Shown: positions 23,050 through 35,513 of the stretch, one piece after another
Layout: the number at the start of each line of letters is the position of its first letter
Position numbering within the stretch: the first letter of the stretch is position 1
DNA from: Spongospora subterranea f. sp. subterranea
Lineage: Eukaryota > Endomyxa: Phytomyxea > Phytomyxea > Plasmodiophorida
Assembly (NCBI GenBank): GCA_049724395.1
Contig: JAUGWO010000071.1
Location: 1 to 64,000 of the forward strand
Direction: 5' to 3'
Length of the DNA: 64,000 nt
Translations under genes and position numbers: made by a program
Notes under the pieces: model-generated
What the model saw: the letters and a program-made list of their open reading frames with translations, nothing else
Told to the model about the DNA's origin: nothing
Databases searched by the model: none

Positions 23050-23791
23050 CTAGACAGATTCCAGGGACACTGTGTCTTCATCTTTGACCTCTAACTCTTC
23101 TGGAGAATTAAATAGCCAGCCTCTCACGCCAATATTCTGGAGAAAAGACACCATATCTTGCGAAAACTCGGAATGCGGAATAATAATAAATGGCCTACCA
23201 CTCCGACTTCGTGGCAACTCTCCACGAATGCGTTGGCTAGTGTTGAAGTTAAACTTGCTAATCCGTTTCCACTCATCATTAGTATATAGGTCTGGTAGAG
23301 GTATGGTAGTTAGTTGACAGCCTTTCTTGACAGTGTAGGGAACACCATCAGAACCCATTACACTATAAGTCCTCTTTGCTCGAACAAAATCCCACGCATC
23401 GCGACCATTCCTAGCATGAAGAACGTCACCAATGGTAGCTTTGACATATGGACAATCAAATTCATAGTATGCGCGAATCTCCCTTGCAAGCATATCCAAT
23501 ACTTTCGGCAAGTCGACTCCACGCTCAACTTCTCAAAAGACTGCTGGCGAGAGATGGCTATAACGCGACTGAGAAAGCTTGAAACAAACAAGAATTGCTC
23601 TTAACGGGCTTGGGGCGCAGCGATAGAACTGTTGTGATTTGATTACGGATTGAGGCGACAAGATTCATTGCTGCTGCAACCAATACATCACTAGCGCCTG
23701 CCCCTTCTGCATTAGCGAGCTTGGACTCGGCATCGGTGAGCTTGGTCTTGAGATCATGAATCTCTCCCTCCGACGAGCTTGCCGACGACAT
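23050..23791 (-). CDS. Unrecognised two-part protein with a coiled header
   Basis: From an ATG at 23,791 the protein starts MSSASSSEGEIHDLKTKLTD, a short charged coil, followed by VAAAMNLVASIRNQITTVLS. After a change of frame near 23,560-23,510 (intron or indel) it continues as PKVLDMLAREIRAYYEFDCP, VKATIGDVLHARNGRDAWDF, and ends GVRGWLFNSPEELEVKDEDT. The coil with an I-R-N-Q-I-type motif resembles the header that precedes effector domains in Crinkler-like proteins of fungi and oomycetes, but the similarity is weak. The C-terminal domain belongs to no family I recognise. It lies 60-100 bases from the start of the giant satellite. Confidence 0.35.
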
Positions 23792-23888
23792 CACGAAAAG
23801 CAGAATGAAGAAACTCCGCAACTCATGATTCTTCCTGGCTCAGCCAGTTACTGGAAATTACAACGGGGACAACAGAAAGATTTCCCGT

Positions 23889-26800
23889 CTATTGATCATG
23901 TTGTTGATAAAGTATGAGATGTAATGGGGAACATGTGCCGTACTTCATTACATATTGTCTAATATCTATTGATCATGTTGTTGATAAAGTATGAGATGTA
24001 ATGGGGAACATGTGCCGTACTTCATTACATATTGTCTAATATCTATTGATCATGTTGTTGATAAAGTATGAGATGTAATGGGGAACATGTGCAGTACTTC
24101 ATTACATATTGTCTAATATCTATTGATCATGTTGTTGATAAAGTATGAGATGTAATGGGGAACATGTGCAGTACTTCATTACATATTGTCTAATATCTAT
24201 TGATCATGTTGTTGATAAAGTATGAGATGTAATGGGGAACATGTGCCGTACTTCATTACATATTCTCTAATATCTATTGATCATGTTGTTGATAAAGTAT
24301 GAGATGTAATGGGGAACATGTGCCGTACTTCATTATATATTGTCTAATATCTATTGATCATGTTGTTGATAAAGTATGAGATTTAATGGGGAACATGTGC
24401 AGTACTTCATTACATATTGTCTAATATCTATTGATCATGTTGTTGATAAAGTATGAGATGTAATGGGGAACATGTGCCGTACTTCATTACATATTGTCTA
24501 ATATCTATTGATCATGTTGTTGATAAAGTATGAGATGTAATGGGGAACATGTGCCGTACTTCATTACATATTGTCTAATATCTATTGATCATGTTGTTGA
24601 TAAAGTATGAGATGTAATGGGGAACATGTGCAGTACTTCATTACATATTGTCTAATATCTATTGATCATGTTGTTGATAAAGTATGAGATGTAATGGGGA
24701 ACATGTGCAGTACTTCATTACATATTGTCTAATATCTATTGATCATGTTGTTGATAAAGTATGAGATGTAATGGGGAACATGTGCCGTACTTCATTACAT
24801 ATTGTCTAATATCTATTGATCATGTTGTTGATACAGTATGAGATGTAATGGGGAACATGTGCAGTACTTCATTACATATTGTCTAATATCTATTGATCAT
24901 GTTGTTGATAAAGTATGAGATGTAATGGGGAACATGTGCAGTACTTCATTACATATTGTCTAATATCTATTGATCATGTTGTTGATAAAGTATGAGATGT
25001 AATGGGGAACATGTGCAGTACTTCATTACATATTGTCTAATATCTATTGATCATGTTGTTGATAAAGTATGAGATGTAATGGGGAACATGTGCAGTACTT
25101 CATTACATATTGTCTAATATCTATTGATCATGTTGTTGATAAAGTATGAGATTTAATGGGGAACATGTGCAGTACTTCATTACATATTGTCTAATATCTA
25201 TTGATCATGTTGTTGATAAAGTATGAGATGTAATGGGGAACATGTGCAGTACTTCATTACATATTGTCTAATATCTATTGATCATGTTGTTGATAAAGTA
25301 TGAGATGTAATGGGGAACATGTGCCGTACTTCATTACATATTGTCTAATATCTATTGATCATGTTGTTGATAAAGTATGAGATGTAATGGGGAACATGTG
25401 CAGTACTTCATTACATATTGTCTAATATCTATTGATCATGTTGTTGATAAAGTATGAGATGTAATGGGAACATGTGCAGTACTTCATTACATATTGTCTA
25501 ATATCTATTGATCATGTTGTTGATAAAGTATGAGATGTAATGGGGAACATGTGCAGTACTTCATTACATATTGTCTAATATCTATTGATCATGTTGTTGA
25601 TAAAGTATGAGATGTAATGGGGAACATGTGCCGTACTTCATTACATATTGTCTAATATCTATTGATCATGTTGTTGATAAAGTATGAGATGTAATGGGGA
25701 ACATGTGCAGTACTTCATTACATATTGTCTAATATCTATTGATCATGTTGTTGATAAAGTATGAGATGTAATGGGGAACATGTGCCGTACTTCATTACAT
25801 ATTGTCATATTGATCATGTTGTTGATAAAGTATGAGATGTAATGGGGAACATGTGCAGTACTTCATTACATATTGATCTATTGATCATGTTGTTGATAAA
25901 GTATGAGATGTAATGGGGAACATGTGCAGTACTTCATTACATATTGTCTAATATCTATTGATCATGTTGTTGATAAAGTATGAGATGTAATGGGGAACAT
26001 GTACTTCATTACATATTGTCTAATATCTATTGATCATGTTGTTGATAAAGTTACATGTCTACATATTGTCTAATCTCTATTGATCATGTTGTTGATAAAG
26101 TATGAGATGTAATGGGGAACATGTCGTACTTCATTACATATTGTCTAATATCTATTGATCATGTTGTTGATAAAGTATGAGATGTAATGGAAAACATGTG
26201 CAGTACTTCATTACATATTGTCTAATATCTATTGATCATGTTGTTGATAAAGTATGAGATGTAATGGGGAACATGTGCAGTACTTCATTACATATTGTCT
26301 AATATCTATTGATCATGTTGTTGATACATATTGTCTAATCTCTATGATCATGTTGTTGATAAAGTAGATGTGGGGAACATGTGCAGTACTTCATTACATA
26401 TTGTCTAATATCTATTGATCATGTTGTTGATAAAGTATGAGATGTAATGGGGAACATGTGCCGTACTTCATTACATATTGTCTAATATCTATTGATCATG
26501 TTGTTGATAAAGTATGAGATGTAATGGGGAACATGTGCCGTACTTCATCTATTACATATTGTCTAATCTCTAATATCTATTGATCATGTTGTTGATAAAG
26601 TATGAGATGTAATGGGGAACATGTGCCGTACTTCATTACATATTGTCATATTGATCATGTTGTTGATAAAGTATGAGATGTAATGGGGAACAATACTTCA
26701 TTACATATTGATTGATCATGTTGTTGATAAAGTATGAGATGTAATGGGGAACATGTGCAGTACTTCATTACATATTGTCTAATCTCTATTGATCATGTTG

Positions 26801-29800
26801 TTGATAAAGTATGAGATGTAATGGGGAACATGTGATCACATATTGTCTTCTATTGATCATGTTGTTGATAAAGTATGAGATGTAATGGGGAACATGTGCA
26901 GTACTTCATTACATATTGTCTAATCTCTATTGATCATGTTGTTGATAAAGTATAAGATGTAATGGGGAACATGTGCCGTACTTCATTACATATTGTCTAA
27001 TCTCTATTGATCATGTTGTTGATAAAGTATGAGATGTAATGGGGAACATGTGCAGTACTTCATTACATATTGTCTAATCTCTATTGATCATGTTGTTGAT
27101 AAAGTATGAGATGTAATGGGGAACATGTGCAGTACTTCATTACATATTGTCTAATCTCTATTGATCATGTTGTTGATAAAGTATGAGATGTAATGGGGAA
27201 CATGTGCCAGTACTTCATTACATATTGTCTAATCTCTATTGATCATGTTGTTGATAAAGTATGAGATGTAATGGGGAACATGTGCCGTACTTCATTACAT
27301 ATTGTCTAATATCTATTGATCATGTTGTTGATAAAGTATAAGATGTAATGGGGAACATGTGCAGTACTTCATTACATATTGTCTAATATCTATTGATCAT
27401 GTTGTTGATAAAGTATGAGATGTAATGGGGAACATGTGCCGTACTTCAATTGTCTAATCTCTATTGATCATGTTGTTGATAAAGTATGAGATGTAATGGG
27501 GAACATGTGCAGTACTTCATTACTCTATTGATCATGTAATACATGTGCATTCATCTACATATTGTCTATTGATCATGTTGTTGATAAAGTATGAGATGTA
27601 ATGGGGAACATGTGCCGTACTTCATTACATATTGTCTAATATCTCTATTGATCATGTTGTTGATAAAGTATGAGATGTAATGGGGAACATGTGCCGTACT
27701 TCATTACATATTGTCTAATATCTATTGATCATGTTGTTGATAAAGTATAAGATGTAATGGGGAACATGTGCAGTACTTCATTACATATTGTCTAATATCT
27801 ATTGATCATGTTGTTGATAAAGTATAAGATGTAATGGGGAACATGTGCAGTACTTCATTACATATTGTCTAATCTCTATTGATCATGTTGTTGATAAAGT
27901 ATAAGATGTAATGGGGAACATGTGCAGTACTTCATTACATATTGTCTAATATCTATTGATCATGTTGTTGATAAAGTATGAGATGTAATGGGGAACATGT
28001 GCAGTACATATTGTCTAACTGTTCATTACAGTATTGTCTAATCTCTATTGATCATGTTGTTGATAAAGTATATGTAATGGGGAACATGTGCCGTACTTCA
28101 TACTTTACATATTGTCTAATCTCTATTGATCATGTTGTTGATAAAGTATGAGATTGTAATGGGGCACATGTACCCCATTACATTCATACTTTATCAACAA
28201 CATGATCATGTTAGAGATTAGACAATATGTAATGGGGCACATGTGCAGTATTACATTTACATACTTTATCTAATCAACATGATCAATAAGATTAGACAAT
28301 ATGTAATGAAGTACGGCACATGTCCCCATTACATCTCATACTTTATCAACAACATGATCAATAGAGATTAGACAATATGTAATGAAGTACGGCACATGTC
28401 ACCCATTACATCTCATACTTTATCAACAACATGATCAATACGGCACATGTCACCCATTACAGATTAGACATTATGTAATGAAGTACGGCACATGTACCCA
28501 TTACATCTCATACTTTATCAACAACATGATCAATAGAGATTAGACAATATGTAATGAAGTACGGCACATGTCACCCATTACCTCATACATTACATCTCAT
28601 ACTTTATCAACAACATGATCAATGTAGAGATTAGACAATATGTAATGAAGTACGGCACATGTCACCCATTACATCTCATACTTTATCAACAACATGATCA
28701 ATAGAGATTAGACAATATGTAATGAAGTACGGCACATGTCACCCATTACATCTCATACTTTATCAACAACATGATCAATTAAGATTAGACAATATGTAAT
28801 GAAGTACGGCACATGTCACCCATTACATCTCATGTACTTTATCAACAACATCAATAGAGATTAGACAATATGTAATGAAGTACGGCACATGTCACCCATT
28901 ACATCTCATACTTTATCAACAACATGATCATGAGATTAGACAATATGTAATGAATACGGCACATGTCACCCATTACATCTCATACTTTATCAACAACATG
29001 ATCAATAGAGATTGTAATGAAGTACGGCACATGTCATTACCCATTACATCTCATACTTTATCAACAACATGATCAATTACATCTCATACTTTAGACAAAT
29101 AGAGATGTCACCCACTTTATATGTAATGAAGTACGGCACATGTCACCCATTACATCTCATACTTTATCAACAACATGATCAATAGAGATTAGACAATATG
29201 TAATGAAGTACGGCACATGTCACCCATTACATCTCATACTTTATCAACAACATGATCAATGAGATTAGACAATATGTAATGAAGTACGGCACATGTCACC
29301 CATTACATCTCATACTTTATCAACAACATGATCAATTAGAGATTAGACAATATGTAATGAAGTACGGCACATGTACCCCATTACATCTCATACTTTATCA
29401 ACAACATGATCAATAGAGATTAGACAATATGTAATGAAGTACGGCACATGTCACCCATTACATCTCATACTTTATCAACAACATGATCAATAGAGATTAG
29501 ACAATATGTAATGAAGTATCATACTTTATCAAAGTACAATATGGCACATGTCACCCATTACATCTCATACTTTATCAACAACATGATCAATAGAGATTAG
29601 ACACATGATAGAGATTGTAATGAAGTACGGCACATGTCACCCATTACATCTCATACTTTATCAACAACATGATCAATAGAGATTAGACAATATGTAATGA
29701 AGTACGGCACATGTCACCCATTACATCTCATACTTTATCAACAACATGATCAATTAAGATTAGACAATATGTAATGAAGTACGGCACATGTCCCCATTAC

Positions 29801-31961
29801 ATCTCATACTTTATCAACAACATGATCAATAGAGATTAGACAGACAATATGTAATGAAGTACGGCACATGTCACCCATTACATCTCATACTTTATCAACA
29901 ACATGATATATGTAATGAAGTACGGCACATGTCACCCCATTACATCTCATACTTTATCAACAACATGATCAATAGAGATTAGACATGAAGTACGGCACAT
30001 GTCACCCATTATGTAATGAAGTACGGCACATGTCACCCATTACATCTCATACTTTATCAACAACATGATCAATAGAGATTAGACAATATGTAATGAAGTA
30101 CGGCACATGTCACCCCATTACATCTCATACTTTATCAACAACATGATCAATAGAGATTAGACAATATGTAATGAAGTACGGCACATGTCACCCATTACAT
30201 CTCATACTTTATCAACAACATGATCAATAGAGATTAGACAATATGTAATGAAGTACGGCACATGTCACCCATTACATCTCATACTTTATCAACAACATGA
30301 TCAATAGAGATTAGACAATATGTAATGAAGTACGGCACATGTTCCCCATTACATCTCATACTTTATCAACCATGATCATTAGACAATATGTAATGAAGTA
30401 CGGCACATGTTCCCCATTACATCTCATACTTTATCAACAACATGATCAATAGAGATTAGACAATATGTAATGAAGTACGGCACATGTCACCCATTACATC
30501 TCATACTTTATCAACAACATGATCAATAGAGATTAGACAATATGTAATGAAGTACGGCACATGTCCCCATTACATCTCATACTTTATCAACAACATGATC
30601 AATAGAGATTAGACAATATGTAATGAAGTACGGCACATGTCCCCATTACATCTCATACTTTATCAACAACATGATCAATAGAGATTAGACAATATGTAAT
30701 GAAGTACGGCACATGTCCCCATTACATCTCATACTTTATCAACAACATGATCAATAGAGATTAGACAATATGTAATGAAGTACGGCACATGTCCCCATTA
30801 CATCTCATACTTTATCAACAACATGATCAATAGAGATTAGACAATATGTAATGAAGTACGGCACATGTCACCCATTACATCTCATACTTTATCAACAACA
30901 TGATCAATCAAGATTAGACAATATGTAATGAAGTACGGCACATGTCCCCATTACATCTCATACTTTATCAACAACATGATCAATAGAGATTAGACAATAT
31001 GTAATGAAGTACGGCACATGTCCCCATTACATCTCATACTTTATCAACAACATGATCAATAGAGATTAGACAATATGTAATGAAGTACGGCACATGTCAC
31101 CCATTACATCTCATACTTTATCAACAACATGATCAATAGAGATTAGACAATATGTAATGAAGTACGGCACATGTCACCCATTACATCTCATACTTTATCA
31201 ACAACATGATCAATATTAGACCCCATTACATTCTCATACTTTATCAACAACATGATCAATAGAGATTAGACAATATGTAATGAAGTACGGCACATGTACC
31301 CATTACATCTCATACTTTATCAACAACATGATCAATAGATATTAGACAATATGTAATGAAGTACTGCACATGTTCCCCATTACATCTCATACTTTATCAA
31401 CAACATGATCAATAGATATTAGACAATATGTAATGAAGTACGGCACATGTTCCCCATTACATCTCATACTTTATCAACAACATGATCAATAGATATTAGA
31501 CAATATGTAATGAAGTACGGCACATGTTCCCCATTACATCTCATACTTTATCAACAACATGATCAATAGAGATTAGACAATATGTAATGAAGTACGGCAC
31601 ATGTTCCCCATTACATCTCATACTTTATCAACAACATGATCAATAGAGATTAGACAATATGTAATGAAGTACGGCATATGTTCCCCATTACATCTCATAC
31701 TTTATCAACAACATGATCAATAGATATTAGACAATATGTAATGAAGTACGGCACATGTTCCCCATTACATCTCATACTTTATCAACAACATGATCAATAG
31801 ATATTAGACAATATGTAATGAAGTACTGCACATGTTCCCCATTACATCTCATACTTTATCAACAACATGATCAATAGATATTAGACAATATGTAATGAAG
31901 TACTGCACATGTTCCCCATTACATCTCATACTTTATCAACAACATGATCAATAGAGATTAG
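23889..31961. repeat. 8-kb palindromic minisatellite of a 77-nt unit
   Basis: The left half (to about 28,168) has about 55 units in the forward sense, each reading CTATTGATCATGTTGTTGAT, AAAGTATGAGATGTAATGGG, GAACATGTGC, CGTACTTCATTACATATTGT, CTAATAT. The right half has roughly 49 units as the reverse complement. The turning point is the short palindrome GTAATGGGG-CACATGTA-CCCCATTAC at 28,156-28,181. Outer units on both sides are regular and share the same subtype. Units near the centre carry frequent small deletions and insertions. No credible gene lies inside; frames such as the one at 28,875-29,072 are simply the repeat translated. Confidence 0.97.
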
Positions 31962-32434
31962 TAACATGTGATACGTGATCCTGACGGAGGTCCCATCATG
32001 ATCAATGTCTCACCTATCAATTGGGAATATCCTGGATTGCCCATCTTCAAACTGGCCTACACCAGTTTCAAGTTGCTCGCTAATTTTACAAACAAATATA
32101 GTCGGATTCTGCGTCAATTTGCCTATCTACGATCACAAAAAATATCCATGTATCAGTTAAATTGTCGAACCTTTGTCGAGTTCAGTGTCCGTCTTGGTTG
32201 ACATACAAAATCGCATATTTCGCCATGAATTACGCAATGAAAAAAAATTCAAAAAATATCATTTCGGCACTCTTACATCTGGATTTCAGGCATGCAGCTG
32301 ACGCAACTTAAAGCAAACAAATCGGATGAAAAATGACCTTAACTTGGCGAATTACTGTTTTTCGATAGGTTTTTATGGGACGGAGGGAGGATTATATCAA
32401 AACAGTTCATAACAGGTCAATCAAACTGTGATAT
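31962..32434. other. No recognisable gene; contains the right 39-bp inverted repeat
   Basis: A plus-strand frame at 31,968-32,201 is protein-like in part (INWEYPGLPIFKLAYTSFKL) but carries no motif I recognise. The right 39-bp inverted repeat lies near its end. Confidence 0.35.
32351..32389 (-). repeat. 39-bp inverted repeat, right end, Stowaway/mariner-like
   Basis: Exact reverse complement of 20,713-20,751, closing with GGGACGGAGGGAG and followed by GATTA. The target TA seen on the left is not precisely placed here, being separated by about three bases. Confidence 0.85.
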
Positions 32435-32729
32435 TTCGGCACGACGAGGCGAGCCGAGCCGAGTTTATCTTTTATGTATTTCTAAAAAATAAATCATATT
32501 CCTCTCAACTTTTATCCAAACTCAAATTTCAACTTACCATTTCATTCATCATTCAAAAACATTCATTTTATCTTTTTGAAAGATGAAGTAAAGATGAAAT
32601 GAACATTCAAGAAATCATTTAAGAAATATGAAATGAAACATTCAAGAAATCATTTTTGACACTTGAATGAAAGTTTATTAAAATTTTTGATACCTACAGC
32701 CAATCCCCCCATTCCGCGTTAAGTTTCAA
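32435..32729 (+). repeat. Long inverted repeat of about 290 bp, left copy, AT-rich
   Basis: It starts around CGACGAGGCGAGCCGAGCCG and continues with TTTATCTTTTATG and AACTTTTATCCAAACTC. Further on come TTACCATTTCATTCATCATT and several ATTCAAGAAATCATTT motifs. It ends CCCATTCCGCGTTAAGTTTC-AAT. The inverted partner at 44,773-45,085 matches over the whole length with modest differences. Confidence 0.8.
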
Positions 32730-33182
32730 TTATTGTAAATGCTCCTTGAATAAAGTGATGAGTTCAGTCATCATCATAATAAGCTTGTCAATCTTATCTT
32801 CATTCTTATCATCCTTTCCTTGGCTTTCGTTTAAAAGTTCCTCAATTTTCTTATCATAATCTGCTTCTTGTTTTCCGTTTATTTGACTTGTAATTTCTTC
32901 AACACGAACTGATGAACTTGATGGCGTCATTGGAACATATATATTAATTGGTTCTTGTCTGATTATTTGATTATCTTCTTCTGGATGAGGCGATACAGAT
33001 ATTTCGGCAAATCGTTCATTAGTGGATATCATCGCTTCATCATCTTTCTTTTTGCACCTTAACTCTATCTGTATTTGACTTTTTTTCTCGTTGGCGTCTC
33101 GTATAGAAAGATGGAAGTTGTCTGGGTCCTTGATGAACTCTTTAACAACCATTTCCCACTCTTTAAATTTATTATCAATCAT
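32730..33182 (-). CDS. AT-rich hypothetical protein with a C-terminal coiled coil
   Basis: An intact 150-residue frame begins with ATG at 33,182. It opens MIDNKFKEWEMVVKEFIKDP, has a central proline- and serine-containing region (INIYVPMTPSSSSVRVEEIT), and ends in a charged coil plus a hydrophobic helix (DKLIMMMTELITLFKEHLQ). The stop lies exactly at the inner border of the long inverted repeat. Codon use is much more AT-rich than in host genes nearby, which suggests it came with the AT-rich element bounded by that repeat. Further coding-like sequence upstream (33,200-33,400, minus strand, for example VPPWIEEEPFLLINLFKISD) may be another exon. No family is recognised. Confidence 0.45.
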   Translation of the reverse strand: MIDNKFKEWEMVVKEFIKDPDNFHLSIRDANEKKSQIQIELRCKKKDDEAMISTNERFAEISVSPHPEEDNQIIRQEPINIYVPMTPSSSSVRVEEITSQINGKQEADYDKKIEELLNESQGKDDKNEDKIDKLIMMMTELITLFKEHLQ

Positions 33183-33415
33183 TCCTAGTTCCCTTTCGGT
33201 TGGATTTGCGCTTATTTTCGCTTGTTATTCTCACGCCATATCATCTTCTTTCTCAGCGGCATATCACTTATTTTAAACAAATTGATTAATAAAAATGGTT
33301 CCTCCTCAATCCACGGCGGAACCTACAACAAGACCTTAAAAATATTAACACGATCCAAATATCAAATCCAATTTACCGATAAAACGCCATTATATTTCAA
33401 TTTCTGACCTCGGAT

Positions 33416-33447
33416 ATTAGTACCCTTATTAGGATAAGGGTACTAAT
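33416..33447. other. Perfect 14-bp hairpin
   Basis: ATTAGTACCCTTAT, a 4-base loop TAGG, and ATAAGGGTACTAAT. It could fold as DNA cruciform or RNA stem. It has no T-run or other feature identifying its role. Confidence 0.8.
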
Positions 33448-33577
33448 ATAAGGAGTACCTCATTAATCCGCCCTCATCGTCATCGTTTCCATAATGCTGT
33501 TTGAATTCAGTATTAAAATCATCGTATTTCATCAACATCACCAATAACATATATACACTTGGGACGCCTTGTGTGGA

Positions 33578-34102
33578 TTACCGTAGGAAACAAAACAAAT
33601 TCAGAATGAAATTGCCGTGAGTCGGTTTTCAATAATTATCTTGAAAGCACCTTCCCACTTACTCGACGTCGCCAATCGAAACATCTTGGCCAACCTCCTC
33701 GCCATATCCCAACCTGGCGCTTCATAATGTCTAAACGAGCAATTACTGCCATGGAATGTGATGTATGCTGCCACGCGGAACTACCTACCACTTCGTGGTA
33801 ACCGCACGCGCATCGCCGCGCAACAGCGTAGATCCGACACATCACCGCGTTGGCGATTGGAAAGACCAACAGCAAATATCACTATCAGAGAACTGGAAAG
33901 AGCAGTTAACAAAGCCACAGCAAATCTGCTGGAGGAATAGACGGAATCCCCAACAGTCCCAACGCGGTGATGTGTCGGATCTACGCTGTTGCGCGGCGAT
34001 GCGCGTGCGGTTACCACGAAGTGGTAGGTAGTTCCGCGTGGCAGCATACATCACATTCCATGGCAGTAATTGCTCGTTTAGTTGTTTTGTTTCCTACGGT
34101 AA
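33578..34102. mobile_element. Fold-back MITE with CCGTAGGAAACAAAAC ends
   Basis: The inverted ends CCGTAGGAAACAAAAC at 33,581-33,596 and 34,084-34,099 are preceded by TTA and followed by TAA. Inside are two exact or nearly exact 123-bp inverted arms at 33,731-33,853 and 33,959-34,081 (starting CTAAACGAGCAATTACTGCC), with a 105-base centre. A third, single end of the same sequence (ACCGTAGGAAACAAAAC) lies at 34,489-34,505. No coding capacity. The family is uncertain, possibly Harbinger-like given the TTA/TAA borders. Confidence 0.7.
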
Positions 34103-34556
34103 CTTACGAATTACATGGAGTCGAATCAGAATAAAATAATTTGGGTAATCAGCAATCCGTTTAAATAACATCTATAATCTACTTATATTTTACGCTTTAA
34201 CTATCTACTACTGTAGTAAAAATATTTTTAAATTGGGCAGCATTTCAGTATGTTTATTATTTGATAAGGCATAATCCATAGAAATTACGAGCAACATTTA
34301 GGTGAACATATTAATGATTGGAGGAAGTAGTGAATGATTTGGAAAAACTATGGATGGTAGAGAACTGGTAGAGAACGAGTAGAAGTCATCGGTAGAGTAC
34401 TGGTAGAAAATTGTGGTAGAGAACGGGTAGAATTAGCAGAGCACGAACGGGAGCGGACAAAATGAGGGGGTAGAACTAGAGCAACATACCGTAGGAAACA
34501 AAACATCTACACAAGGTTAATATCTACACATGGGATAAGTACACCAACACATTTGA
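34103..34556. other. AT-rich spacer
   Basis: No gene is seen. There is a run of loosely repeated GGTAGAGAACGGGTAGAA motifs at 34,358-34,450, and a solo copy of the MITE end at 34,489-34,505. Confidence 0.4.
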
Positions 34557-34672
34557 GTAGAGATGCGGAGTCGACTTAATGACTCGACTCGACTCCAAGT
34601 TTTGCTGAGTCGACTCAATTCCAAGTCATTTTGAAAGTCTGCCTATCGTTCAACCATAATGATAAATTTTAA

Positions 34673-35505
34673 TTAGAGTTTAATTTTCAGCCACGACTGT
34701 AACTCGCAGACTGCCGAAATGCAGTCATCTCCGAGGCGTGCGCGCCTCTTCGATACGGTTGTGCCCGCTCTTAAAAAAGCCTGTTCACTAGGAACCGACC
34801 TGGACATGATGGCCAAATAATCTTTGGCCATCAATGACACTCTTGGATACATAAAACCATTGAGTTTGAACCAAAGCAAAACGTCTCGACTGGACTGCTC
34901 GATTGACATGTTCGTATGGGCAATCCAGCGTTCCAATTCCCGTGCAAACGACTCTGAACTGTTGTCGGACGTGCGCTGACTCTGCGTCGTTAGAGATAGA
35001 GCTTCAATGAGCTTGCTCTTCTTCTTTGCAGGCACTTCTAAAGAAGAGCATCCGTCGAGTCCGTTTTCATTGTCGACCCTGGACACTATTCGCCAAAACT
35101 TGAAACAATCTCATTAGTTGTCGTTAGATCTGCTAACCTATTCATGTACGTTGTCGTATATATGAACTTCACGAGAGCCTTCGCATCGTCAACATCAATA
35201 CCACAATTGGCTAAACTGCCTTTTACCCTGGGATCGAGCAATGCGGAAATCACCGAATGATCATTGACCATAAGATCTTGGTATTGTGCGAGCTTGGCTT
35301 GAATCTACAGCGAAAGCTTTTGCATGCTGTGAACGGAATCCATTTGGTGATGCAACGGTTTGATTGACGTGCTGCTGGATGTGAAAGAAGACTGGGACAG
35401 CCAGCCCAAGGGTTGGATAGGTTGAGGCGGACATCAACTCTGTTGCATCTTTGAACGGATCGAGAAAAGAGCAAAAGTCCTTGATGGCGTTTTACGATAT
35501 GTTAT
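34673..35505 (-). pseudogene. hAT transposase C-terminal half, broken
   Basis: Reading on the minus strand from 35,505: a piece with FLDPFKDATELMSAS, then MVNDHSVISALLDPRVKGSL, and the hAT dimerisation region RDVLLWFKLNGFMYPRVSLM followed by DYLAIMSRSVPSEQAFLRAG and RRARLGDDCISAVCELQSWL, ending at 34,673. The catalytic N-terminal half is missing. The pieces lie in more than one frame, with about two disruptions. Confidence 0.7.
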
Positions 35506-35513
35506 CGATGGGC

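Noticed and set aside
28875-29072. Open reading frame in the satellite
   Set aside because: It is the 77-nt repeat translated; the peptide itself repeats and begins and ends with unit variants.
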